Assembly: GCA_964559125.1 (NCBI GenBank)
Contig: CAZLGW010000024.1
Coordinates: forward strand, 16,859-80,858
Reading direction: 5' to 3'
DNA from: Ravibacter sp964559125
GTDB lineage: Bacteria > Bacteroidota > Bacteroidia > Cytophagales > Spirosomataceae
DNA length: 64,000 bases
Part shown: positions 52,475-60,665 of the stretch, piece after piece
Numbering within the stretch: the stretch's first letter is position 1
How the letters are laid out: each line of letters starts with the position of its first letter
Made by a program: the position numbers and the translations under genes
The notes under the pieces: generated by a model
What the model saw: the letters and a program-made list of their open reading frames with translations, nothing else
What the model was told of the DNA's origin: nothing
The model's database searches: none

Positions 52475-53230
52475 ATGGGAAATATATCACTCCTTGTCTT
52501 TCGTTACATTCTGACGCTCAGTGCTATTAGCGTGATGGTATTGACAAGAAAAAAAATAGGAATGAATGCTTTCCTTCCTTGGGAAATAAAGCAGGCAAAC
52601 CCGGTTCTTAGGGTGATTTTAAGGCTTTTTATGGTTAGTCTAATTTTTGTATGGGTCAGGATATTTTTTCTTATCGAGCTTAGGACTTCTTCCGACCCTT
52701 CGCCTTTCGATGCTACTTATAATATCTGGCAGCAATTTATTGATCGCGGCTTCTACTTCGTTCTGAATGTACATACCTTCTTTCACTATTTGAGTTATAC
52801 CGCGGCTTTTGCTGGGCTAGTGCATATAGTTTCTGTTGAGATTTACTATCGGACTAGAAAGCCCATCACCTCAGGAACACTAGGCTCCTGCTTTATCACA
52901 GGATGGATGGAGGGGAAAAAAATTCTCGGATGCAAGATCGACAACTACCTCATATGGGGCTTCATAGAACCTCTAACCATAGTGGGCATTGGATTTCTGG
53001 CAAAGTATATAATCGGCTCCTTTGTTTTGTTTGCCTTTCTATTTACCGCAGGAGTTGCCATGTTTTTACAGGGGCAGCTAGCGCGATTGAAGCACAGGGA
53101 AATGGGACAGTCGATTATCAATTCCAAAAAAGAGTCTGAAAGTATTGGTCATTTGAACAAAGGCTTTCAAGAAAAGTCTAAACCTAACGGAAAAGCTGAC
53201 AATCATTCCCAAGAGGCCTCATTTTTGTAG
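52475..53230 (+). CDS. Small multi-pass membrane protein paired with the coupling ATPase
   Basis: A 251-residue protein, six nt after the ATPase stop, with about five helices (SLLVFRYILTLSAISVMVL, VILRLFMVSLIFVWVRIFFL, FYFVLNVHTFFHYLSYTAAFAG, LIWGFIEPLTIVGIGFL, GSFVLFAFLFTAGVAMFL) and a basic cytoplasmic tail. It is likely the membrane partner of the anchorless coupling ATPase, by analogy to split coupling systems; no family recognised. Confidence 0.55.
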   Translation: MGNISLLVFRYILTLSAISVMVLTRKKIGMNAFLPWEIKQANPVLRVILRLFMVSLIFVWVRIFFLIELRTSSDPSPFDATYNIWQQFIDRGFYFVLNVHTFFHYLSYTAAFAGLVHIVSVEIYYRTRKPITSGTLGSCFITGWMEGKKILGCKIDNYLIWGFIEPLTIVGIGFLAKYIIGSFVLFAFLFTAGVAMFLQGQLARLKHREMGQSIINSKKESESIGHLNKGFQEKSKPNGKADNHSQEASFL

Positions 53231-53240
53231 ATTTTGCCTT

Positions 53241-53377
53241 TATCTTTGAAGATTTAACGCTATTAACCATCACTTAAGCTTTGGATGTCACACTGATTCT
53301 CTGTGTTACAGGTTACTGAACCTTAGACATATTCACTGTTCTACTAGCAGCCCTATCCAAAATGGGGCTGCTTTTTT
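53241..53377 (+). ncRNA. Candidate small RNA between coupling operon and unknown gene
   Basis: A TATCTTTG box (53241-53248) is followed, ~97 nt later, by a strong intrinsic terminator, with no plausible ORF between. A ~120-nt RNA would result. Equally, the terminator may just end the coupling operon and the box be chance; the -33 element is weak. Confidence 0.25.
53346..53377 (+). terminator. Intrinsic terminator after the coupling operon
   Basis: AGCAGCCC (53346-53353) pairs with GGGCTGCT (53365-53372) followed by TTTTTT. It lies 116 nt past the 251-aa gene stop and 128 nt before the next gene, ending the VWA-ATPase-membrane operon. Confidence 0.85.
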
Positions 53378-53504
53378 GAATATTTTACCCTAATAGTTCG
53401 AAGGGGTATTATCTCTATCTGCTCTTCTCAGTCTCGAAGACGAACGTTAACCGTCTGTAAATTGCTTTTCGATAGTATGCTAGTAAAAGAAAAAGGGGGT
53501 TGGT

Positions 53505-54983
53505 TTGGCTTTTGTAGTAAAAATCGACAAAAACATACTTAGGCAGATTGAAAGGCTCCCGCTCAAATTGCAAACAGAGTTTCTTTTAAACGCCTTGATA
53601 ATATCCAAATCTGGATTATCAATCTTCCCCCCTCACTATCTCAAACTGGGCACAAGAGACAGCTTCGCACTCTTTATTCCTACCCCAGAAGACAATTTCA
53701 GGCATCAAAACGGGTTAGTATTAAAAGGGCATTTAAGACGCAATAAAAACCCTGAAAAGGAACACAAAGCAGCAATCTATATCCGGGGATATCATAAGCT
53801 GAATAATGGAAAAGTGAATGGAAGGTTGGGAAGCAACGGGGCACTTGAAGCCGAGAGAGTTATTGACCGGAAAAAGTTGAGCGGTTATCTCACACTCGAC
53901 TATGACGAGCTGGAAAGAAAGTATGCTTCCCCTAGGATCAAAGCTCTCGCCGAGAAGAGAAGCGTAGTGCTGAAAAGCATTGCTCGCTCGAGAAATTCGA
54001 TGATTGATACCTTGTTTTACAAAGATTTAAGAGAAGTCATGGCATACGGGGCGCATATCCGAAAATTTCAATCAGATGCCCCCTTCCAATATCTCGTACC
54101 CAACGATCGCTGTGACTACTGTAGATTGGATAGTCCTACGGATAGCGTTACGGGGAAAGAAGTCACGATTTATGACGTTCTACAAGCGCGTAAAACCGGA
54201 GATATCATTTTTCTAGTCAACTTCGTGGATGAACTGGACGCCTTCACTCATGCTCAAAAGAGCTTCACTGCGATGTTAGCCGAGGGCATACAGCAAATAA
54301 TTCCCTATTCCGAGGTTGCTGTCGTTGATGTGATAATACGTGACAAGTTCGGAAAAAAGCCTTTTTGGGGAGAGTTCCTGAAATACACCGAGAGAGCGGA
54401 GTGGGTAGGTTTTAGCCGGAAAGACTCTAATACCCCGTCTCCATTCTCGATGATCATGGGGCGATTACGCGGCACGCATGCCATTTCAAAACTTTTGGAT
54501 TTTGATTTGTTCCGCGGTTGTCGCGATCTGAGTACGTTAGATCAATCTAATTTACTTTATAAACAAAACCTGAGCCGCATCATCCACCAGGCTTTTGGAG
54601 TCGTCGGCTTTACAACAGATGTCTTCAGCGTGCTTACGAAAGACTTTACTTTGTTCGACCAAAGTGAAGTACTAACACGAATAGAAGAACTCAGTCAGCA
54701 GACCGTTACAGTTATTTTTAACGCGGAAGACGACGAAGCTTACCAGCGAGCCTTACAGGCTAGTATTCATCTTGTGAGCGAGGGCTATCCATACATAGCA
54801 ATGGCCAAAACGCATATTGATAAAGGCAAGATCAGTTTGGTTTGCAATGGTCAAGAGACTCCGGTGCAATTTGACGACCTTGAAGTTGAGATGCTCCGGC
54901 TATATCAACGACATATTCTCGATCATGCAGCCACAGAGACAAAAATCACACTGGATGTTTTCCGCTACGCTAGTCTGCATTAA
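53505..54983 (+). CDS. Unknown 492-residue protein with a CxxC motif
   Basis: A 492-residue soluble protein starting at TTG 53505; an AAGGGGG ribosome-binding site lies 7 nt before. Early part IEEIERLPLKLQTEFLLNAL-like, a YLVPNDRCDYCRLD CxxC near 200-206, and a conserved-looking C-terminal half (IHQAFGVVGFTTDVFSVLTKDFTLF). No family recognised; being in the transfer half of the element it could belong to transfer or regulation. Confidence 0.55.
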   Translation: MAFVVKIDKNILRQIERLPLKLQTEFLLNALIISKSGLSIFPPHYLKLGTRDSFALFIPTPEDNFRHQNGLVLKGHLRRNKNPEKEHKAAIYIRGYHKLNNGKVNGRLGSNGALEAERVIDRKKLSGYLTLDYDELERKYASPRIKALAEKRSVVLKSIARSRNSMIDTLFYKDLREVMAYGAHIRKFQSDAPFQYLVPNDRCDYCRLDSPTDSVTGKEVTIYDVLQARKTGDIIFLVNFVDELDAFTHAQKSFTAMLAEGIQQIIPYSEVAVVDVIIRDKFGKKPFWGEFLKYTERAEWVGFSRKDSNTPSPFSMIMGRLRGTHAISKLLDFDLFRGCRDLSTLDQSNLLYKQNLSRIIHQAFGVVGFTTDVFSVLTKDFTLFDQSEVLTRIEELSQQTVTVIFNAEDDEAYQRALQASIHLVSEGYPYIAMAKTHIDKGKISLVCNGQETPVQFDDLEVEMLRLYQRHILDHAATETKITLDVFRYASLH

Positions 54984-55019
54984 ACAAATTCAGCAATAAA
55001 TTTCGGAATCTAACTGACT

Positions 55020-55838
55020 CTATTCGTCCCACTCCAATCTACCTTGTTGGCGAGCATACCATTTCCATTTATTGAGAACGTATTCGTAGTGATCAAAGTT
55101 GACAGATGTAGTCTTTCCGGTAAGCCAACAATCTACCGTAGAGGGTTTGACAGGGGAGTTACTATCTCTTCTCAAAAGGTTTGTGGCTCCCACACCCGTT
55201 AAGTCACGCAAGTCACGTAGCGCTTTTAGCATAGGTGTAGTAAGTATAACATAGTTACTCCGCCTAGCGGACATGATTGCCAAATCGTTTATTTTACGAA
55301 GGGAAAGGTCTTCTAATGCCGCCCACCTGTTTAGAACATATTCCAAATGTTCTTTTCTAACAGTTTTAACATTGCCATGTAGCCAGTGTACTATTGTGGC
55401 AGGTTTTAACCCCTCCGGCGTATCTTCTCTTCCAATTCGTAACAAACCAGCGGGCCCCACTCCCGTCCGTTTCCGATGATAACGGAGAATGGATATGGTT
55501 TCATTATCAAGGTCAACACATTGGAATTGATGTGGGGATTGATCTGGCCAGTCCGGCGAACCTTTGAAAGTAGGCCATTTTTCGAGAACGAAATTTATGT
55601 AATCCTGTTTGGCGGTCGTAAGTCGTCCATCAAGCCATCCCTGAATAATAGCGTGGGTTAATCCTTGAGGTGTTTCCGTGTCTCTAAGCTGCTTCATTAA
55701 TGCCTTGGGCGTCGCACCCGTTTTTTCTTGTAAATGCTCCAATTGTGCTTTCAGTTCATTAGAAATCACAACTCGACGTTTATCGGTGGTTTTCCCCAAC
55801 TTTTTTCCTTTTTTTATTTTTTTTATTTGAATTTGCAT
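55020..55838 (-). CDS. Triple tandem helix-turn-helix-like repeat protein (DNA-binding candidate)
   Basis: A 272-residue protein made of three repeats at ~23-91, ~107-175 and ~196-262, each reading LxxLrxxTGvGpxxLLR, then TPxGLkPATIxxWL and ending hxEYVLNrW. Basic N-terminus (KKIKKGKKLGKTTDKRR). The repeat has the two-helix-turn look of an HTH with a conserved WL tryptophan. Tandem arrays of small HTHs usually bind repeated DNA sites. No named family recalled. Upstream divergent gap has two palindromes. Confidence 0.6.
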   Translation of the reverse strand: MQIQIKKIKKGKKLGKTTDKRRVVISNELKAQLEHLQEKTGATPKALMKQLRDTETPQGLTHAIIQGWLDGRLTTAKQDYINFVLEKWPTFKGSPDWPDQSPHQFQCVDLDNETISILRYHRKRTGVGPAGLLRIGREDTPEGLKPATIVHWLHGNVKTVRKEHLEYVLNRWAALEDLSLRKINDLAIMSARRSNYVILTTPMLKALRDLRDLTGVGATNLLRRDSNSPVKPSTVDCWLTGKTTSVNFDHYEYVLNKWKWYARQQGRLEWDE

Positions 55839-55924
55839 TTTTCAGGAAAGGAAGAAACTATAGTGCACACACTTTTTCTTGCATCAAGCTATTGATTTTA
55901 AATCACTTATTAGAGTTCCAGGAA

Positions 55925-55976
55925 AAATGCAAAGCATTTAAGCTAAATTTTTCTTATTTACATATTCTTAGAATAT
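55925..55976. promoter_or_regulatory. Two inverted repeats in divergent gap (operator candidates)
   Basis: AAATGC-AAA-GCATTT (55925-55939) and ATATTCT-T-AGAATAT (55962-55976), both perfect, centres 37 bp apart, lie between the triple-repeat gene and the NPF-protein gene. Candidate sites for the triple HTH protein or another regulator. Confidence 0.4.
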
Positions 55977-56070
55977 TTCAGATACCCTATAGGAACGGTT
56001 GCTATAAACATACACGAATGAGCAACCGAATAAAAGCCCGATAAGAGGCAAAAAAACAGGGATGTAAAAA

Positions 56071-57264
56071 ATGCGTGCGCATAACGAACGAGAAATCGTA
56101 AAACAGAATGCTGTTGCGCCCGGTGTTGACCGGGCGGTTAGTAGTGAACTCGTAGCTGATCAAGAACCAGAAAAAGACCAGCCCATTAATCACGTTACAG
56201 AAAAAAAGAAAGAGCTTGATCATACCCGTCACAACTATGATGTAGCGGGTAATATGGACGGTGATAGCATAGACAAAATCGGATATTTACAGACAGTCTC
56301 TGCAAAAGGGATGGCTGGAAGTGACGAATCTGACAGCAAGAAAAAAGCCGAGAAGAAGCGAGAAGATGCTGCTCATTTGCGCCGAATGGATGAAAATGCG
56401 GCGTGGCAGAAGCGTATGGATGGGCTTCTTGCGAAAATTGATCGAGATTTAGATGAGTTGGACGAAAAACAGCGTCAGGCCGAAGAAAATGAGCTGGCCA
56501 TTCAAGAAGGCTTGCATATTTTAAAGCACGGTACCACGGAAGAAAAGAGAGCGTGGCTTTCTGATCCTAAGAAGGGGCAGCTTGACCCCGAAAACGTTGC
56601 AAGAATGAGCGACGATATGGTGGACGAGGCTTTTCCAGAGGAATTGCGCAAGAAAATTGATCTGCACAAAGAATTCATGGAGCAGATGGAGGTTCATGTA
56701 AAGAATATCCAGCAAGATCTTGATGATGTACGTGAAGCGGGCAGAAAAGCGGGACTTAGCCCAGAACAGATTGAAGAAAAAGTTCGACAGCGCGTAGATC
56801 GTTTGGAGGCCAATGGTCAAGGTGTGAAAGGAATGAAGGCGCGCGCTGAGTCCTATGGCATTGAGCTAGATGAATTTAATCAGATGAAGGATGCTGTTAG
56901 GAAACAGGCGAATAGGGATTACGACATTTTTGAGCAGGATGAGCAAGAGCAAAGAGGTTGGCGAGCAGATTTAAATATTTTGAACACCGCAAAAAGCCAA
57001 GTACCAGTAAATACCGAAAATCCCTTTGGGGCTAGAACAGGCTTAGGTTTAAAGGATAATGCGCAAGAGACATTCGGTTCCTCTATATCGGTTGCGGAAA
57101 GTTATGCGGCCAACCCCTTCGAAGGGAAGGTAGATAATATATCGCAGGCGTTTAGGGTTGCGGCCAGCGGGGAGGCTGTTGGAGGCATTCAGAATGAACC
57201 ACAAGCACCCGATGTCGATATGCAAGTGGCAAGTAAAGCCGTAATTCCCAATCCATTTGTCTAA
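56071..57264 (+). CDS. Coiled-coil protein with three C-terminal NPF motifs, unknown
   Basis: A 397-residue protein: coiled coil at ~85-145 (KKKAEKKREDAAHLRRMDEN, QKRMDGLLAKIDRDLDELDE), a helical middle, and a low-complexity tail with NPF at ~310 (ENPFGA), ~345 (ANPFEG) and the very C-terminus (IPNPFV). Start preceded by CAGGGATG. No family recognised. The repeated NPF is unusual in bacteria; see findings. Its stop overlaps the convergent secreted-protein gene by 4 nt. Confidence 0.55.
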   Translation: MRAHNEREIVKQNAVAPGVDRAVSSELVADQEPEKDQPINHVTEKKKELDHTRHNYDVAGNMDGDSIDKIGYLQTVSAKGMAGSDESDSKKKAEKKREDAAHLRRMDENAAWQKRMDGLLAKIDRDLDELDEKQRQAEENELAIQEGLHILKHGTTEEKRAWLSDPKKGQLDPENVARMSDDMVDEAFPEELRKKIDLHKEFMEQMEVHVKNIQQDLDDVREAGRKAGLSPEQIEEKVRQRVDRLEANGQGVKGMKARAESYGIELDEFNQMKDAVRKQANRDYDIFEQDEQEQRGWRADLNILNTAKSQVPVNTENPFGARTGLGLKDNAQETFGSSISVAESYAANPFEGKVDNISQAFRVAASGEAVGGIQNEPQAPDVDMQVASKAVIPNPFV

Positions 57265-57842
57265 TTGAAAGCTACAGCAGGAGCCGGCGCTGCGTTATCC
57301 TTGACTATCTTAGGGATTTCTCCGTGAAAAACAAACGGATGAGTGAAGGACTCCTTGGGATCGTATATAAACATTCCCGTGGTGAGGTCGCGAGTCTTGC
57401 CATCCTTTAATACCTCGACACCTGTAGGACGATCTTTGCCAGTCTCTTCATAAAATACCGCAACGTATTCACCGTATTTGGCAAATTCGTTTTGTAGAAG
57501 CTGCGCGTATTTTGCGGCGGTGTAGGCCTCTTGAGGTTCACCGTTAATGCCCTTTGTACCACCAGAAACATACAGCACAAAAATATTCTCGTTTTTCAGA
57601 GAGTAAAAGTTTGCTTGTCCTCCATGTCCCTGTTTGATAATCGCGGCGGCTTTTTTGGGATTGGTTTCTGGATTGGCTTTTTTTGTTTTATCCGCGTTTC
57701 CAGCGAAGGTGCCGGCCAGTTCGGTGCGGGCGGGAGCGGGGTTGTCGTTACGCGCGAGTTGCTGAGCCTCCGCATTTTTCAGCGGTAGGAGAGATGCAGC
57801 GGCGATACCTGCTCCGACAAATGCTTTTTTTAGTGCATTCAT
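57261..57842 (-). CDS. Secreted unknown protein with signal peptide
   Basis: About 193 residues from ATG 57842 (AGGGA ribosome-binding site). Signal peptide NALKKAFVGAGIAAASLLPL cut near NAEAQ; the mature part is polar with a middle block ENIFVLYVSGGTKGINGEPQE and an aromatic C-terminus (TGMFIYDPKESFTHPF). Exported to the periplasm or beyond; role unknown. It overlaps the convergent NPF gene by 4 nt. Confidence 0.6.
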   Translation of the reverse strand: MNALKKAFVGAGIAAASLLPLKNAEAQQLARNDNPAPARTELAGTFAGNADKTKKANPETNPKKAAAIIKQGHGGQANFYSLKNENIFVLYVSGGTKGINGEPQEAYTAAKYAQLLQNEFAKYGEYVAVFYEETGKDRPTGVEVLKDGKTRDLTTGMFIYDPKESFTHPFVFHGEIPKIVKDNAAPAPAVAFN

Positions 57843-58012
57843 AACTATAATTCCCTGTTTTATTATTAAAACCCTTATATCATTGAAATTCAGAAGCTTG
57901 CAAGAGTGCGATTCCATAATCTTAAAACATTAATGAATCTTTAGGCACTGGAATTGAAACAATCTTATTGTATAGCATCCGCAACATAAATTATTCACAA
58001 TTGTCAACCACG

Positions 58013-58255
58013 TCAGTTAAAAATTGCTTCCCGGACTGTCTGCCACATTAGAACCCGAATAATTGCTGCGAGCACTAACAGTGTCTTCCAAAGGAGCCTT
58101 TCAGCCAATTGCCCAAGATATGCACCAATGAATAGCCCTATTATCGCGCCCACCCATTCTGCGATATCATATCCGTAAAAAAGACCAACAAAGGCGCCCA
58201 CCATCGGTATGCCCGAGGCCGGAGTGCCATCTTCCCGGTATTCGTTAGATGCCAT
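58013..58255 (-). CDS. Small glycine-rich two-helix membrane protein
   Basis: An 80-residue protein with two hydrophobic stretches containing glycine-zipper-like spacings (GIPMVGAFVGLFYGYDIAEWVGAIIGLFIGAYLG). Glycine-zipper proteins often form oligomers or pores, but no function is shown. It lies just before the resolvase-site-like array and on the opposite strand to it. Confidence 0.55.
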   Translation of the reverse strand: MASNEYREDGTPASGIPMVGAFVGLFYGYDIAEWVGAIIGLFIGAYLGQLAERLLWKTLLVLAAIIRVLMWQTVREAIFN

Positions 58256-58355
58256 AAGTACATAGATTGAAGGGTGAACAATAAATGACTTTTCCGAGAA
58301 GAGACGAGCTAAAACACCCGCACAGTCCCTCCCCTATCTTTTATGTAAAAATACT

Positions 58356-58513
58356 TGTCCATAAGTTAAGGAGCGTTTACCCATGGACATCCGATAGTAT
58401 TCAAAACCCTCCCCATTAGTTATTTTTGTCCATTTTAGGGGGCTTGTATTAAGAAATTAACGATCGGTCAGAAAATTTTTGTCCAAATATATTTGCTGGT
58501 TTACTAATGGACA
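58356..58513 (+). other. Resolvase-like (res-type) binding-site array upstream of serine recombinase
   Basis: TGTCCA half-sites: 58356 (TGTCCATAAG), 58383-58389 inverted (CCATGGACA), 58427 (TGTCCATTTTA), 58480 (TGTCCAAATA) and 58507-58513 inverted (AATGGACA). Two pairs (58356-58389 and 58480-58513) each span exactly 34 bp, and their right arms share GTTTACnnATGGACA. This fits the inverted half-site layout of Tn3/gamma-delta-type resolvase res sites (consensus near TGTCYRTTA). The array ends 25 nt before the recombinase gene, as is typical of a res site. Confidence 0.65.
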
Positions 58514-58537
58514 GATCAACTAATACGGATCGGTGTC

Positions 58538-59173
58538 ATGAATAAAGCAGTTGCACTATATCGAGTTTCAACGGGAAAACAGGGAAGAAGCGGCTTGGGG
58601 TTGGAAGCCCAAAAAGAGACAATCAATCAATATGCCGGTGTAGCCGGACTGGAAATAGCGAAGGAATACACAGAAGTTGTTAGCGGAAAAGAAACGAAGC
58701 GTCCCGTATTAAATAATGCGATACGGTATTGTAAAAAACACGACTGTACACTGGTTATAGCCAAACTTGATAGGCTGGCGCGGAAGGTCGGTCTTATCCT
58801 CTACTTGCTAGAAAAGCGTGTAAGATTCGTAATCGCTGATAAACCGCAGGCCGACCGATGGGATATCCTTCGTCAGGCTGTTACGGATGAAGAAGAAGGA
58901 TTTAAAATCAGTGAAAGAACCAGAAAGGCACTACAAGCCGCAAAAAAGCGAGGCGTGCAACTGGGTAAAAATGGAAAAAAGCTTGCCGCTCAAAACAAGC
59001 GGAAGGCTGACAGTTTTGCTAAATCGCTTTTTCCAGTAATTCACCAACTTGAAGAAAGCGGATTTACTTCCGTTCGTGCAATTGCCGCAGAACTCAACCG
59101 GAGAAAGATCCCCACCTACCACGGCGCCAAGTGGCACAAAACCACCGTTCACAACCTTCTTGGCAGGATATAG
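58538..59173 (+). CDS. Small serine recombinase (resolvase/invertase family)
   Basis: A 211-residue recombinase with the catalytic serine in ALYRVSTGKQGRSGLGLEAQ near residue 10, RPVLNNAIRYCKKH, then KLDRLARK and the long helix (ISERTRKALQAAKKRGVQLG), ending in a basic HTH (SVRAIAAELNRRKIPTYHGAKW). It cuts and rejoins DNA at paired sites: the upstream array fits, so it likely resolves element dimers or inverts a segment. The C-terminal recognition helix is intact. Its role in integration at the tRNA is not shown. Confidence 0.87.
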   Translation: MNKAVALYRVSTGKQGRSGLGLEAQKETINQYAGVAGLEIAKEYTEVVSGKETKRPVLNNAIRYCKKHDCTLVIAKLDRLARKVGLILYLLEKRVRFVIADKPQADRWDILRQAVTDEEEGFKISERTRKALQAAKKRGVQLGKNGKKLAAQNKRKADSFAKSLFPVIHQLEESGFTSVRAIAAELNRRKIPTYHGAKWHKTTVHNLLGRI

Positions 59174-59183
59174 GGACATAATA

Positions 59184-59408
59184 ATGAACGTCGCACTTCA
59201 TCAGAGCCTTCACTCGTTGGAAGCGCAGATCATCGAAATCAATGGTTTGATGAGTGCTTTGCAGACACTGCTACCCGACGGAGCCGCCCATACGTGCGTG
59301 GCTAATGCAATAGAAGATAAATTGAAGGGCTTAGATCAGCTGTTTTCAGAGCATTGGGCAATGTTAGAAAGCCCTAACGGTAAGCTGATTGCTCGAACGT
59401 ATTTTTAA
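59184..59408 (+). CDS. Small unknown protein after the serine recombinase
   Basis: A 74-residue protein from ATG 59184, ten nt after the recombinase stop; the longer frame in the same phase extends into that gene and is less likely. Amphipathic helical sequence (LHSLEAQIIEINGLMSALQTLL). No family recognised; probably in the same transcript. Confidence 0.5.
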   Translation: MNVALHQSLHSLEAQIIEINGLMSALQTLLPDGAAHTCVANAIEDKLKGLDQLFSEHWAMLESPNGKLIARTYF

Positions 59409-59546
59409 TACTTCCTTCAAAAAAATGCATAGGGATATTTGAAGAAGAATCTAGATATAACTAGATTAGAACTTAATCCTTTTTCGCGAGTAGTGCGTGT
59501 CCGTCATTAAGCCGATTGCGATAAATTACTAACTCATAATCCATCC

Positions 59547-59771
59547 ATGAAAACCACACCCCCTATCCCTGAATTGCCAGAAGGTGAATTATTCCACGCG
59601 GTTAGCGCATTAGCCAATTCTGCGGAAAGTTTCAGAAAGGCATTTCTCCTTGTCGCAGCCGGAAGCGATGCGAAACGCATTCTGCTGGATCATGAAAGTA
59701 CCCTACTGTTGAGCGATGAAGTAATAAGAGCTTGGGTCGATAAGCTAGGTTTGGAAGAAAGTACAATATAG
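59547..59771 (+). CDS. Small unknown protein
   Basis: A 74-residue protein (MKTTPPIPELPEGELFHAVS) with helical C-terminus. It is followed 8 nt later by the next small gene; no family recognised. Confidence 0.45.
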   Translation: MKTTPPIPELPEGELFHAVSALANSAESFRKAFLLVAAGSDAKRILLDHESTLLLSDEVIRAWVDKLGLEESTI

Positions 59772-59779
59772 TCTAAACT

Positions 59780-60052
59780 ATGATAACCGAGCGCCAGCTA
59801 CTAGATTCAGGATTCAAGCCATTTGCAGGTATCGGAAAACCCTTTAGAAAAGAGTACCCAAACGGTGTGACGGTAGATGTTTCCTTCACATCCAATGGTA
59901 CGTTCACCTGGATAAGGGTACTTAATGAGTTTTCCGAGCCGTATTGCAAGGACGAAGAAATTAGCATCGAATTGAATGCTGAAGATCTACAATCAGTTTT
60001 AGAATTTGCGGCAAGTATAAAGCGAGTCACCGTCGATAGCCGGATTGTCTAA
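59780..60052 (+). CDS. Small unknown protein
   Basis: A 90-residue protein (MITERQLLDSGFKPFAGIGK) with alternating hydrophobic strands (GVTVDVSFTSNGTFTWIRVL) and an acidic middle. No family recognised. Confidence 0.45.
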   Translation: MITERQLLDSGFKPFAGIGKPFRKEYPNGVTVDVSFTSNGTFTWIRVLNEFSEPYCKDEEISIELNAEDLQSVLEFAASIKRVTVDSRIV

Positions 60053-60088
60053 GCTTTAGTTTTTTTGAATAATTCAGAGTATTTTTTG

Positions 60089-60096
60089 TAAATTTG
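60089..60096 (+). promoter_or_regulatory. -7 box for a leaderless excisionase-like gene
   Basis: TAAATTTG (TAnnTTTG) ends at 60096 and the ATG of the wHTH gene is at 60102; with a start point ~7 nt after the box the mRNA would begin at or within the start codon. A TTG at 60065-60067 is 21 nt before the box. Confidence 0.5.
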
Positions 60097-60101
60097 GTTA
60101 C

Positions 60102-60368
60102 ATGGAAGTAATCTGTATTCAAACTGAAGCTTTCTACGCCCTCATAGAAGAAGTAGTTCAGCGAGTTTCCCGAAAAGAAGTCAAAGAAGACAAGTGGTTG
60201 GATACCGGAGAGGCTATGCAGCTCTTACGGATCAAATCCAAAACCACCTTACAGCTACTAAGGGATGAAGGGAAAATTCGGTTTTCTCAGCCTCAAAAAA
60301 AGATCATCCTTTATGATCGTGCTTCTATTGAAAAATATCTTGAGAAGAATGCCCGTGAAACCTTTTGA
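60102..60368 (+). CDS. Excisionase-like winged-helix protein
   Basis: An 88-residue protein: EDKWLDTGEAMQLLRIKSKTTLQLLRDEGKIRFSQPQKKIILYDRASIEKYL is the helix-turn-helix-wing of MerR-like/excisionase proteins common in Bacteroidota mobile elements. Such proteins bind element ends and direct excision, or regulate transfer genes. Possibly leaderless (see the box at 60089). Confidence 0.75.
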   Translation: MEVICIQTEAFYALIEEVVQRVSRKEVKEDKWLDTGEAMQLLRIKSKTTLQLLRDEGKIRFSQPQKKIILYDRASIEKYLEKNARETF

Positions 60369-60373
60369 ACGCT

Positions 60374-60637
60374 ATGGAAGAAAGAGAATTTACACCCGAA
60401 GAAGAAAAACAATTTACCAAAGGGTTTAACGAAGGTTACCTACTCAAGGAGCACAAACCTCTACTTTTAGACACTTTGTTAAAGGGGATAACCTCCGGCA
60501 ATTCGCCGCGCCTTGAAGGAATGAGAGCAGGAAGCTCTCAAAGAGAAAAAGACCTTACCCGCGAGCGGATCAAAGCTTCTATCGAGCGCGGCGGGAATAC
60601 GCAGCAGATGACAAGAGACCGAGATAGGGAGCGGTAG
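60374..60637 (+). CDS. Small charged unknown protein
   Basis: An 87-residue highly charged protein from ATG 60374, directly after the excisionase-like gene (5 nt gap), rich in E/R/K (MEEREFTPEEEKQFTKGFNE and a C-terminal TRDRDRER). Unknown family. Confidence 0.45.
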   Translation: MEEREFTPEEEKQFTKGFNEGYLLKEHKPLLLDTLLKGITSGNSPRLEGMRAGSSQREKDLTRERIKASIERGGNTQQMTRDRDRER

Positions 60638-60653
60638 CGCCTTTGGTTTTCCT

Positions 60654-60661
60654 TACCTTTG
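60654..60661 (+). promoter_or_regulatory. -7 box for a possibly leaderless nuclease gene
   Basis: TACCTTTG at 60654-60661 matches TAnnTTTG; the ATG is at 60666, only 4 nt after the box. The same arrangement occurs at 60089-60102. Confidence 0.45.
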
Positions 60662-60665
60662 TCTC

